Source: Akkermansia sp.
Lineage (GTDB): Bacteria; Verrucomicrobiota; Verrucomicrobiia; Verrucomicrobiales; Akkermansiaceae
Direction: 5' to 3'
Assembly (NCBI GenBank): GCA_030523775.1
Contig: JAUNHW010000006.1
Coordinates: 41,542-105,541 of the forward strand
DNA length: 64,000 nucleotides
Below the pieces are notes generated by a model that saw nothing but the letters and a program-made list of their open reading frames with translations, did not search any database and was not told the DNA's origin. Shown here piece after piece: positions 48,684-55,853 of the stretch. Both the position numbers and the translations under genes were made by a program. Position 1 is the stretch's first letter; each line of letters starts with the position of its first letter.

Positions 48684-49418
48684 TCAGCGCATGGTGACGT
48701 TTGGCAACGCGGTGATGGATTCCAGACGGCGGATGAGGAATTTGATGACGCCGAAGAGGGTGAGGAGCAGGGGGACGCCGATGACGAGGTATCCCCACCA
48801 GGTCATGTTGCTGACAGCGTAGTTGTACTCCAGCGCCTGCTGTGCGGGTTCCTTGTCCAGCACGGGGAGCAGGAAGTGCAGGGCGAGCAGGAAGTTGGCC
48901 ACGGCGGAGACGAAAAGGGTTGCGGCCAACATGAGGCTGGCGCGCCAGAGCGTGGCGGCGTACCGCGCGTGCTCCCGCCGCTCCTCCACGGCTTTTTCAA
49001 TGCGCGGGATATCGAAGATGGCATCCGAGTACACGAAGAGGCGCAGCATGGAGTCCCGGCGGCGGGCGGTCACCAGCACGGCGCCGCAGAGGAGCAGGGC
49101 GATGAGCGCTTCCTTGGCGGCGTACCACCAGGGGGTGTCCGGGCGGATGGCGCCGCCGTTCCCGGTGTTGGCGTACACGGTGACCACGCCGGTGAGGATG
49201 GTGCCGAGCAGGCCGAAGAGGGTGATGGGGTCCACCTTGCGGGAATCGATGAAGGTGTAGACGCCGCAGGCGATGGGCAGGGCGAGCGCAATCACCATGG
49301 CCCACACGGTGCCGAGCTCATAAAAGGCGGGGCCGTCTGTGGAGCAGTGGTCCAGCACCAGCACGGGGGCCAGCACGCTGAGCAGCACGTTCACCAGGCT
49401 CTTGCTTCCGCTATCCAT
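48684..49418 (-). CDS. Multi-pass membrane protein of unknown function
   Basis: The 244-residue protein has about six membrane segments (for example VWAMVIALALPIACGVYTFI, ALIALLLCGAVLVTA and ASLMLAATLFVSAVANFLLA). A conserved-looking cytoplasmic loop FIDSRKVDPITLFGLLGTIL precedes the third. The layout resembles the VC0807-type or intracellular-septation-like small membrane families, but the match is weak and no function is assigned. It lies 15 nt downstream of rpe, in the same direction, and may share its transcript. Confidence 0.75.
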   Translation of the reverse strand: MDSGSKSLVNVLLSVLAPVLVLDHCSTDGPAFYELGTVWAMVIALALPIACGVYTFIDSRKVDPITLFGLLGTILTGVVTVYANTGNGGAIRPDTPWWYAAKEALIALLLCGAVLVTARRRDSMLRLFVYSDAIFDIPRIEKAVEERREHARYAATLWRASLMLAATLFVSAVANFLLALHFLLPVLDKEPAQQALEYNYAVSNMTWWGYLVIGVPLLLTLFGVIKFLIRRLESITALPNVTMR

Positions 49419-49433
49419 GGGGAAGGGGGGGAG

Positions 49434-50084
49434 TTATTTCATGGCGGAGATGGCGGCAGCCATGTCCGGGGCCTTGAAGGTGGAGGAGCCGGCCACCAGG
49501 CAGTCTGCCCCGGCCTCCCTGCAGAGCGGGGCCTGCGCGGGGCCGATGCCGCCATCCATCTGGATGAGGAAGGAAAGCCCGTGTTTGGCGCGCTCCGCGG
49601 CCAGGGTGCGCACCTTGTCCAGCACCTCTGCCATGAAGCTCTGGCCGCCGAACCCCGGCACCACGCTCATGATGAGCACCATGTCCAGCTCCGCCAGGTA
49701 GGGCAGGGCCCTTTCCACGGGTGTGGCGGGGTTCACGGCCAGGCCGCAGTGCAGCCCGGCGGCGCGTATGGCGGCCAGGGTGGCGTGCAGGTCCACGGCG
49801 CCCTCGCGCTCCAGGTGGATGGAGATCATGTTCACGCCGGCCTTCACGAAGCGCGGGTAGTAGTGGTCCGGCGCGTCGATCATGAGGTGGGCGTCCAGGT
49901 AGGCGTCCTGCGGCACGCTCTTGCGGATGGCGGCGCAGATGTCCGGGCCGAAGGAGATGTTGTCCACAAAGGAGCCGTCCATCACATCCAGGTGGAGCCA
50001 GTCTGCCCCGGCGTGGAGGGCGCGGCGGGCCTCATCCCCGATTTGGCGGAAATCACAGGCGAGCATGGAGGGAGCAATCAGCAT
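49434..50084 (-). CDS. rpe: Ribulose-phosphate 3-epimerase
   Basis: The 216-residue TIM-barrel enzyme interconverts ribulose-5-phosphate and xylulose-5-phosphate in the pentose phosphate pathway. Landmarks: IAPSMLACDF, DWLHLDVMDGSFVDNISFGP (metal-binding His and Asp), DAHLMI, MSVVPGFGGQSF, QMDGGIG (second catalytic Asp) and VAGSSTF. It starts at ATG 50084; the longer upstream frame lacks conserved sequence. It lies 31 nt after the ApaG-domain gene on the same strand. Confidence 0.95.
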   Translation of the reverse strand: MLIAPSMLACDFRQIGDEARRALHAGADWLHLDVMDGSFVDNISFGPDICAAIRKSVPQDAYLDAHLMIDAPDHYYPRFVKAGVNMISIHLEREGAVDLHATLAAIRAAGLHCGLAVNPATPVERALPYLAELDMVLIMSVVPGFGGQSFMAEVLDKVRTLAAERAKHGLSFLIQMDGGIGPAQAPLCREAGADCLVAGSSTFKAPDMAAAISAMK

Positions 50085-50115
50085 GGCGGTGGGGTGGGTG
50101 AAGGGTGAAGGGGGA

Positions 50116-50514
50116 TTATTTGCGGCGGCGCGGGAAGCAGCGCGACGGGAACACCAGCGGCGGCGAGATGAACGGGCGGTTGCCCTGGTCCGTGCCGAAG
50201 AAGCGCACTTCCATGGCTGCGGGCTCGGAGTCGAAATACGTGCAGCCGCCGTAGGAGAAGGCATCCCCCGGCTTGAGCACGGGCTGCTGGTTGAAGACGC
50301 GCTCCGCCTCGATGATGCGCGTGCGGCCGGCGGAGTCCCGCAGGGTCCATTTCCTGCCCAGCAGGCGCAGGCTGGAGCGCCCGGCGTTGAACATGCGCAG
50401 GCGATAGCACACGCGGTAGCACGGGCGCGGGTGGCGCGCGGCGTGGATGCCGTACAGGGAGACCCCCATGTCCAGGAAGTCGCGTTCCGGCAAACTGCGG
50501 CTGTCAGTGCTCAT
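50116..50514 (-). CDS. ApaG-domain protein
   Basis: The 132-residue protein matches the ApaG (DUF525) beta-sandwich. LRLLGRKWTLRDSAGRTRII corresponds to 'lrsRhWiItdadG', and FNQQPVLKPGDAFSYGGCTY corresponds to 'GeqPvlaPGesfeYtS', followed by AAMEVRF. ApaG of enterobacteria was tied to Co/Mg resistance and diadenosine tetraphosphate levels; the domain also occurs in F-box proteins and is thought to bind ligands or proteins. Its start overlaps the end of the preceding gene by 11 nt (29 nt if ATG 50532 is used), so translation is probably coupled. Confidence 0.78.
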   Translation of the reverse strand: MSTDSRSLPERDFLDMGVSLYGIHAARHPRPCYRVCYRLRMFNAGRSSLRLLGRKWTLRDSAGRTRIIEAERVFNQQPVLKPGDAFSYGGCTYFDSEPAAMEVRFFGTDQGNRPFISPPLVFPSRCFPRRRK

Positions 50515-51475
50515 GGCCTTGGCCGATGGCAAGGGAGGAGAGCGCGGCGGCGGTCTTGTGCAGGGCCTGCACCTTTTCCGGCGTGGGGGCCTGGCCCTGT
50601 TCCAGGGCCATTTCCGCGGTCATCTGCTCCAGCAGCTTGCGCATGTCCGCCACGTGCAGCTTCTCCGCGGTCTTGGGGTTCACGCCCTCCAGGATTTCGT
50701 TGAAGTACGCGGGGGCGTCCGGGTAGAAGATGACGGCGGCCTGCCTGGCATCGAACTTGGCCTCAATGGCGGCGCAGGCGGCATCCAGCGCGCGGATCCA
50801 CCCGCCCAGGGCGATCAGGTGCGCCAGGTCGGGGTCGCGCAGGGCGGCCAGCTCCGCGTTCACGTCACCCTGGGTGGATGCCAGGATGCGCTTGAATTCC
50901 TCCAGCTGGCCCTTTTCCGCGTGCTCCAGCAGGCTGGCGGAGTGCGCGTTCATCTTTTCCCCCACGCCCATGGCGTTGCCGTAGCGCGTGAGGTCCAGCG
51001 CTATCGGTTTGATGTCGTTCATATGGCCGCTGCGCACGGCGATGAAGCCGTCTGCCAGCAGGTAGCCCATGGAGAGCGCCAGCTTGCCGGGGTTGGTGGA
51101 AAGCGTTTCCTCGCGGTCGCGCAGCACGTACTCCTCCGGCACCGGCGGCAGGTTGTCCATCTGGTCGAAGATTTTGCTGATGGACGGCGCGGTGTACACG
51201 TTGATGCCCAGCTCCTGGTTGGAGTGCGACTCGTCCAGCATGGCATCGTCGCGGAACATGGCGGGCACCTCCCCGGCCTTGCGGTCCTCGTCCCGCTGCG
51301 GGGCGATGTAGTCCGGGATGCCCTCGGACACCACCTCCTCGTCCAGCTCCTCCACTGCGGGTGCTGCGGGAACGGGCGCGGGGGCGGGAGCCGGCGCGGC
51401 TTTCTTGGGCGCTCCGAACAGCGGGGCGCACGCCGCGGCGGCGGTTATCAAGTATATCGGTATTCTCACTTTCAT
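50504..51475 (-). CDS. Exported protein of unknown function
   Basis: The 323-residue protein has a signal peptide ending near LFGA, an Ala/Pro linker (KKAAPAPAPAPVPAAPAVEE), an acidic stretch and a C-terminal ~200-residue helical region (MGYLLADGFIAVRSGHMNDI, YGNAMGVGEKMNAHSASLLE, AEKLHVADMRKLLEQMTAEM). No family is recognised by eye. It heads the group with the ApaG-domain gene, rpe and the membrane protein. Its promoter interleaves with that of the divergent L,D-transpeptidase. Confidence 0.78.
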   Translation of the reverse strand: MKVRIPIYLITAAAACAPLFGAPKKAAPAPAPAPVPAAPAVEELDEEVVSEGIPDYIAPQRDEDRKAGEVPAMFRDDAMLDESHSNQELGINVYTAPSISKIFDQMDNLPPVPEEYVLRDREETLSTNPGKLALSMGYLLADGFIAVRSGHMNDIKPIALDLTRYGNAMGVGEKMNAHSASLLEHAEKGQLEEFKRILASTQGDVNAELAALRDPDLAHLIALGGWIRALDAACAAIEAKFDARQAAVIFYPDAPAYFNEILEGVNPKTAEKLHVADMRKLLEQMTAEMALEQGQAPTPEKVQALHKTAAALSSLAIGQGHEH

Positions 51476-51516
51476 GGGAAGTACGGCAGCCTGTTTATTT
51501 AAGTTTTATTTAAGGC

Positions 51517-51545
51517 TTGACACCTGTTCCATTATACAGTAGTAT
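51517..51545 (+). promoter_or_regulatory. Promoter of the second L,D-transpeptidase gene
   Basis: TTGACA (consensus), 17 nt, TAGTAT. The predicted leader is ~140 nt. It physically overlaps a minus-strand promoter. Confidence 0.6.
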
Positions 51546-51558
51546 CAGGCTGCGTCAA
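51531..51558 (-). promoter_or_regulatory. Promoter of the 50504-51475 gene
   Basis: Minus strand: TTGACG, 16 nt, TATAAT (consensus). Its -10 box lies inside the spacer of the plus-strand promoter. Confidence 0.65.
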
Positions 51559-51570
51559 GTACATCCCGCA

Positions 51571-51596
51571 CGGCTGACATGAAAAGAGTTCAGCCG
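51571..51596 (+). promoter_or_regulatory. Hairpin in the L,D-transpeptidase leader
   Basis: CGGCTGA / TCAGCCG stem with a 12-nt loop, about 20 nt into the predicted transcript. No T-run follows; it may affect mRNA stability. Confidence 0.4.
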
Positions 51597-51691
51597 CCAC
51601 GGGGTGCGGGAGGCACCTGCCGCTCGAGCGCACGGCGGGGCGGAAAACGCCTGCGGGTATCCGCCGCCGCCCGTCCCCAAATGGAGTCGCT

Positions 51692-52480
51692 ATGAATTAC
51701 CTCAAACAGATTTTTGCAGCAACCGCGGCACTTGCGGCCGTTTTGCTCAGCTCTTGCCAATCCCAAAAATACTCCTACGGCAAGGATATTCCCCCCAGGG
51801 CCGTGGTGCGCAACGGCGTGGTCGTCACCCTCAACGACCAGAAGCTCACCCTGCTCCAAAACGGCAAAAAGGTTAAGGATTACAAAGTAAGCACCTCCAA
51901 GTTCGGCATCGGCAACAGCAGGGGCAGCCGCCGCACGCCAACAGGTATCCACGCCGTCTCCCAGAAGACCGGCGACGGCCAGCCCAAGGGCATGGTGTTC
52001 AAGGGATGCCGCCCCACGGGCGAGGTGGTGCCGGTGGATGCGGACGGGCGCGACCCCGTGGTCACGCGCGTGATTCAGCTGGCCGGGCTGGAGGACAAGA
52101 ACCGCAGCACCCACAGCCGCCGCATCTACATACACGGCACGCCAGAGGAGCGCTATATCGGCCGTCCCGCCTCGTACGGCTGCATCCGCATGAAGAGCGA
52201 TGACATCGTGGACCTCTTCCAGCGCGTGAACCGCGGCACCCCGGTGGCCATAGAGATGTGCTCCCAGAAGACCTACATGGCCGCAGAGATGAAGCCGGAT
52301 ATCGGCAGGATTGTGGTCCCCCAATCCGTGGTGGACAAACTGCCCACGGACAGCATGCGCTTCCGCCCCAGCTACCGCTCCGGGCGGCGCTCCTACCACC
52401 GCGGCAGCCGCCTGGCGCGCAGGAGCTCCGGAAGCGCCAGGCGCCGCGTGGCTTCCACCAGGACCAGGAAACGCAGGTAG
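51692..52480 (+). CDS. L,D-transpeptidase lipoprotein with basic C-terminal tail
   Basis: The 262-residue protein has a lipobox LSSC (Cys22), a YkuD domain with VVTLNDQKLTLLQNGK, TPTGIHAVSQK and the catalytic IYIHGT...GRPASYGCIRMKSDD (His148, Cys164). A C-terminal tail of ~40 residues rich in Arg and Ser follows (YRSGRRSYHRGSRLARRSSG). The domain would form 3-3 cross-links in peptidoglycan or anchor proteins; the tail could bind anionic wall or outer-membrane polymers. ATG 51692 is preceded by GGAG at 5 nt. Promoter interleaving with the divergent exported-protein gene suggests linked control. Confidence 0.88.
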   Translation: MNYLKQIFAATAALAAVLLSSCQSQKYSYGKDIPPRAVVRNGVVVTLNDQKLTLLQNGKKVKDYKVSTSKFGIGNSRGSRRTPTGIHAVSQKTGDGQPKGMVFKGCRPTGEVVPVDADGRDPVVTRVIQLAGLEDKNRSTHSRRIYIHGTPEERYIGRPASYGCIRMKSDDIVDLFQRVNRGTPVAIEMCSQKTYMAAEMKPDIGRIVVPQSVVDKLPTDSMRFRPSYRSGRRSYHRGSRLARRSSGSARRRVASTRTRKRR

Positions 52481-52530
52481 CATAACCGTGCGGTTCCTCC
52501 GTTGGAGTTTGTTGCCACCCCGGCAGGAGT

Positions 52531-52566
52531 GCTATGTGCTATTTGGAAAGTTGGCGCGCGCCAACT
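52531..52566 (+). repeat. 3'-end repeat element, copy E
   Basis: GCTATGTGCTATTTGGAA followed by the perfect 18-nt palindrome AGTTGGCGCGCGCCAACT, 50 nt after the L,D-transpeptidase stop. It is a degenerate form of copies A-C. Confidence 0.5.
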
Positions 52567-52675
52567 CATTCCCAATCCTAATCTTGATTGGTTAAATCCA
52601 TTGTCCGTCAAGGCCTTGCAAAATCAAAACGCAACCATTGGCCACACGTGCCTTTGAACTATTTCTCTTTTGCTG

Positions 52676-52703
52676 TTGACTGTTGGTTTGAGTTTGGTAT
52701 GCT
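52676..52703 (+). promoter_or_regulatory. Promoter of the candidate small RNA
   Basis: TTGACT, 16 nt, TATGCT. The predicted start is at ~52710, exactly where the terminal helix of the RNA begins. Confidence 0.5.
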
Positions 52704-52710
52704 GCCCCGT

Positions 52711-52777
52711 GAGAGGGCAGGCGACCGTTATGGTGAACCGACTTCAGGAGAATTCCCTGTTCCCCTCTCCTATTTTT
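52711..52777 (+). ncRNA. Candidate small structured RNA upstream of serS
   Basis: The ~67 nt have paired ends: GAGAGGG-CAGG at the 5' side pairs with CCTG-ttc-CCCTCTC at the 3' side, followed by CTATTTTTG. Inside are an ACC-gttat-GGT hairpin and CAGG-agaatt-CCTG as an alternative pairing. A promoter ends 7 nt before it. No protein frame of note is present. It contains GGTGAACC, seen in some SRP RNAs, but lacks the GGAA loop and AGCAG motif, so it is not called SRP RNA. Confidence 0.4.
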
Positions 52778-52781
52778 GCGC

Positions 52782-52809
52782 TTGAAACGCGTGCGCGCGG
52801 GCGTATAAT
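52782..52809 (+). promoter_or_regulatory. Promoter of serS
   Basis: TTGAAA, 16 nt, TATAAT (consensus), 9 nt, ATG at 52819; predicted leader only 2-3 nt. Confidence 0.7.
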
Positions 52810-52818
52810 AGGCGCGTT

Positions 52819-54102
52819 ATGTTAGATATCCGCATTGTCAGGGAAAAGCCTGAATATGTTAAGGAACGTGTCCGCCTGCGCGGCGGAGACCACTGGATGC
52901 TTGTGGACAAGGTGCTGGAGTGCGACGAGAAGCGCCGCGCCGCAGAGACGGAGAAGCAGGCGCTCTCCCAGGAGCGCAACAGTTCATCCAAGCTCATCGG
53001 CCAGATGATGAAGGAGGGCCGCCGCGACGAGGCGGAGGAGCTCAAGAAGCGCATGGGCGAGGTGGGCGACCGCATCAAGGAGCTGGACGCCATCTGCACC
53101 GCCGCGGGCGAGGAGCAGGAGCAGCTCCTGCTCTCCATCCCCAACATGCCGCACGATGGCGCCCCCATCGGCATGGACGAGACCGCCAACCCGGAGCTGC
53201 GCCAGTGGGGCAGCAAGCCGGAGATTGCGGACCCGAAGGACCACGTGGAAATCGGCACGCGCCTGGGCCTGCTGAACTTTGAGGACGCCGCGCGCATCTC
53301 CGGCTCCGGCTTCATTGTGTACCGCGGCCTGGGTGCCCGCCTGGAGCGTGCGCTCATCAACTTCCTGCTGGACACGCAAACGCTGGAGAACGGCTACCAG
53401 GAGACGGGCGTGCCGTTCATGGTGCGCCGCGAGTGCATGTACGGCACGGGCCAGCTCCCCAAGTTCGAGGAGGACATGTACGGCCTGGAGGAGAACCAGA
53501 TGTTCATGGTGCCCACCGCGGAGGTGCCCGTCACCAACCTCTGCCGTGACCAGATTGTGAAGGAGAGCGACCTGCCCATCAAGATGACCGCCTACACGCC
53601 CTGTTTCCGCCGCGAGGCCGGATCCGCCGGGCGCGAGAACAAGGGCATGATCCGCGTGCACCAGTTCGACAAGGTGGAGCTGGTGGAAATCTGCAAGCCG
53701 GAGGACGGCTGGAACGAGCTGGAGAAGCTCACCGGCCACGCGGAGAGCATCCTGCAGAAGCTCGGCCTGCACTACCGCGTCATCGAGCTCTGCACCGGCG
53801 ACGTGGGATTCTCCTCCGCCAAGACGTACGACATCGAGGTGTGGGCGCCGGGGCAGGGCAAGTACCTGGAGGTCTCCAGCTGCTCCTGCTTCACAGACTA
53901 CCAGGCCCGCCGCATGAAGCTGCGCTACAAGGATGCCGACGGCAAGGTGCGCACGCCCTACACGCTCAACGGCTCCGGCACGGCCCTGCCGCGCCTGTAC
54001 GTGGCCCTGCTGGAGCAGTGCCAGCAACCGGACGGCTCCGTGCGCATCCCGCAGGCCCTGGTGCCGTATTTCGGCGCGGAGTGCATCAAGCCCCAGGCCT
54101 GA
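52819..54102 (+). CDS. serS: Seryl-tRNA synthetase
   Basis: The 427-residue class II synthetase charges tRNA-Ser and tRNA-Sec. It has the N-terminal antiparallel coiled coil that grips the long variable arm (residues ~30-105, rich in E/K/R). Conserved parts include LLSIPNMPHDGAPIGMDETA, motif 1 around GALIERALINFLL-like RLERALINFLLDTQ, YGTGQLPKFEEDMY and LPIKMTAYTPCFRREAGSAG (motif 2). Motif 3 is NGSGTALPRLYVALLEQCQQ. Length is normal. It is transcribed from its own near-leaderless promoter and followed after 51 nt by an ExbB-like gene. Confidence 0.97.
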   Translation: MLDIRIVREKPEYVKERVRLRGGDHWMLVDKVLECDEKRRAAETEKQALSQERNSSSKLIGQMMKEGRRDEAEELKKRMGEVGDRIKELDAICTAAGEEQEQLLLSIPNMPHDGAPIGMDETANPELRQWGSKPEIADPKDHVEIGTRLGLLNFEDAARISGSGFIVYRGLGARLERALINFLLDTQTLENGYQETGVPFMVRRECMYGTGQLPKFEEDMYGLEENQMFMVPTAEVPVTNLCRDQIVKESDLPIKMTAYTPCFRREAGSAGRENKGMIRVHQFDKVELVEICKPEDGWNELEKLTGHAESILQKLGLHYRVIELCTGDVGFSSAKTYDIEVWAPGQGKYLEVSSCSCFTDYQARRMKLRYKDADGKVRTPYTLNGSGTALPRLYVALLEQCQQPDGSVRIPQALVPYFGAECIKPQA

Positions 54103-54153
54103 CGCCCCGCGCCGCGCGGCGCATAGCAACCCTCACCCAAACACCGTAACGCA

Positions 54154-54789
54154 ATGCTGGAAACCATATCCACCATGGGCCCGATGTTCTGGCTCATCAT
54201 CCTCTTTGCCGCCCTGGCCCTGGCCGTGGTGGCGGAGAGGCTGTTCTACTACCACCGCATCAACATCAACAGCGGTGATTTCCTGCGCGGCCTCTCCGCG
54301 CTCATCCGCTCCGGAGAATACGCGGAGGCCCTGCACGAGGCCCGCCAGCTGCCCGGCCCCATGGCCCGCGTGGTGGAATCCGTGCTGGCCCGCCCCAAGC
54401 TGGAGCGCCAGGAGCTGCGCGAGATTGCCATGGGCGCCGCCGAGCTGGAGGTGTACCGCATCGAGCGCCACGTGCGCCTGCTGCAGCTCTGCGCCACGGT
54501 GATGCCCCTGCTGGGTATCCTGGGCACCCTGCTCGGGCTCATGGATTTTTACGAGACCCCCGGCGTGACGGATGGCGCCGCAGCCCCGCCCGCCGTGGCG
54601 GATGCCCTGCAGCAGGCCCTGCTGCTTTCCGCCACCGGCCTGGCCTTCGCCATTCCCGCGTACCTTTTCTACATGTACCTGGCCTCCCGCGCACGCAAAA
54701 TCATCAATAGCGTGGAGCGCGCCGGCATGGAGTGCGTGCACATCATCAGCGATGCCCGCATGAACGCTGCCGAAAACAGGAAAGATTGA
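54154..54789 (+). CDS. MotA/TolQ/ExbB-family proton channel-like protein
   Basis: The 211-residue protein has the three-helix layout of the family: an N-terminal segment (FWLIILFAALALAVVAERLF), a cytoplasmic region, and two long segments (CATVMPLLGILGTLLGLMDF and ALLLSATGLAFAIPAYLFYM). The conserved PLLGILGTLLGL and the A...G.A.AIPA core match TolQ/ExbB. The family uses proton flow to energise outer-membrane transport or envelope maintenance. It is followed by an ExbD-like gene after 6 nt and two further small membrane proteins. Confidence 0.88.
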   Translation: MLETISTMGPMFWLIILFAALALAVVAERLFYYHRININSGDFLRGLSALIRSGEYAEALHEARQLPGPMARVVESVLARPKLERQELREIAMGAAELEVYRIERHVRLLQLCATVMPLLGILGTLLGLMDFYETPGVTDGAAAPPAVADALQQALLLSATGLAFAIPAYLFYMYLASRARKIINSVERAGMECVHIISDARMNAAENRKD

Positions 54790-54795
54790 ACCGCC

Positions 54796-55224
54796 ATGCG
54801 TCTCCCGCACGACAGCTTGCCGGACCGCGGCCCCGTCATCGTCATTGTGGCGTGCGTGGGGCTCTTCCTGGTGCTGTGCCTCACCGTGCTGCTGCCCAAC
54901 CACATTGTGCCGCGCTTCGGTATGCGCGTGCGCCCGGCGGAGTCGCATTTCGTCATGGGCTCGTACGACCGCGATGCCGGGCACGTGGTGTCCGTGGCGC
55001 CGGGCGACACTCCGCGCGTGTACGTGGAGTCTGAAGAGGTGCCGGGCGGCGTGAAGGGTTTCGAGGCGTATCTCAGGAAATGGGATTGCGACACCCCGTC
55101 GCGCGTGCGCGTCACCCTGGTGGTGGATGCCGCCGTGCCTGCCGGCACCATGCAGGAGCTGGCGGACATGGTGATGCGCCACAAGTTCACCTGCAGCTTT
55201 GCCGGGCTTCCCGCCAACAATTGA
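54796..55224 (+). CDS. ExbD/TolR-like protein lacking the usual membrane aspartate
   Basis: The 142-residue protein has one N-terminal membrane segment (VIVIVACVGLFLVLCLTVLL) and a periplasmic domain whose end (RVTLVVDAAVPAGTMQELAD) resembles the ExbD/TolR pattern 'I.aD..vpy..vv.vmd'. In ExbD, TolR and MotB a membrane aspartate carries protons; here the segment has none, the nearest being Asp residues just before it. The assignment rests on gene order after the ExbB-like gene and on the C-terminal pattern. Its stop overlaps the next start by one base. Confidence 0.7.
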   Translation: MRLPHDSLPDRGPVIVIVACVGLFLVLCLTVLLPNHIVPRFGMRVRPAESHFVMGSYDRDAGHVVSVAPGDTPRVYVESEEVPGGVKGFEAYLRKWDCDTPSRVRVTLVVDAAVPAGTMQELADMVMRHKFTCSFAGLPANN

Positions 55225-55634
55225 TGGACACGGAGCATGACAGCCTGTTCCCGGATAGGAAGGAGCGCCCTGCGGCCGGTTGCCTGCCGCTGTTCATGAT
55301 TCCCGCACTGGCGGGCCTGGGCGCGTTGCTCTGGTTTGCGCCGGTGGAGATGCGTGCTCCCGTGCAGCCGCAGGGGCGCGGCACCATCGACTACCGCTCC
55401 GGGCGTGATGCGGATTTCGTCCTTTCCCTGCGTCATCCGCTTCCGCTGCCGTTCCCCGGCATGGTGGCGGATGAGGCCCTGCGGGTGGAGCTTCCGCCCG
55501 CGCAGAAGCCCGCCATGCTGCCGCCGCCCGCCGTGGGTGATGTCTCCCCGCAGCCGCAATCCGCCGTTCTGCCGAGGGAGGAGATGCTGCGCCGCCCGCC
55601 GCAGGACACCAATGGAAAGGGGTTGCAGCCGTGA
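55224..55634 (+). CDS. Small single-pass membrane protein of unknown function
   Basis: The 136-residue product has a short cytoplasmic head (MDTEHDSLFPDRKERPAAG), one membrane segment (CLPLFMIPALAGLGALLWFA) and a periplasmic part rich in proline (LPPAQKPAMLPPPAVGDVSP). This topology, in an ExbB-ExbD-like operon, is reminiscent of a short TonB-type energy transducer, but no TonB C-terminal domain is visible. It overlaps both neighbours by 1-4 nt, which indicates strict coupling. Confidence 0.65.
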   Translation: MDTEHDSLFPDRKERPAAGCLPLFMIPALAGLGALLWFAPVEMRAPVQPQGRGTIDYRSGRDADFVLSLRHPLPLPFPGMVADEALRVELPPAQKPAMLPPPAVGDVSPQPQSAVLPREEMLRRPPQDTNGKGLQP

Positions 55635-55846
55635 TTGCCGCATGGTCGCCGCATTCCTTTTTCGAGGTGGTGGTGTGGGGCGGCGTGGCCCTGCTGCTGC
55701 TGGTGTTCATTCCCATGCAGGTGGTGTCCAAGCTGCGCCGCATGCAGCGCCGCCGCGCAGCCCGCGTTTGCCGTATCTGCGGCTACCGCTTCATCCGCAA
55801 GGATGCGGAATGCACCTGCCCCGCATGTTCCGCCAGGAACAAGTGA
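55631..55846 (+). CDS. Small membrane protein with zinc ribbon
   Basis: The 71-residue product starts with GTG at 55631, overlapping the previous gene by 4 nt. It has one membrane segment (VVVWGGVALLLLVFIPMQVV), a basic stretch and a rubredoxin-like zinc ribbon CRICGYRFIRKDAECTCPAC. It is the last gene of the four-gene operon that begins at 54154. Function unknown; the ribbon suggests a cytoplasmic contact module. Confidence 0.65.
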   Translation: MIAAWSPHSFFEVVVWGGVALLLLVFIPMQVVSKLRRMQRRRAARVCRICGYRFIRKDAECTCPACSARNK

Positions 55847-55853
55847 GGCGGGG

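Noticed and set aside
52711..52777. Signal recognition particle RNA
   Set aside because: GGTGAACC is present, but the GGAA apical loop and the AGCAG side of the symmetric loop that define bacterial SRP RNA are not.
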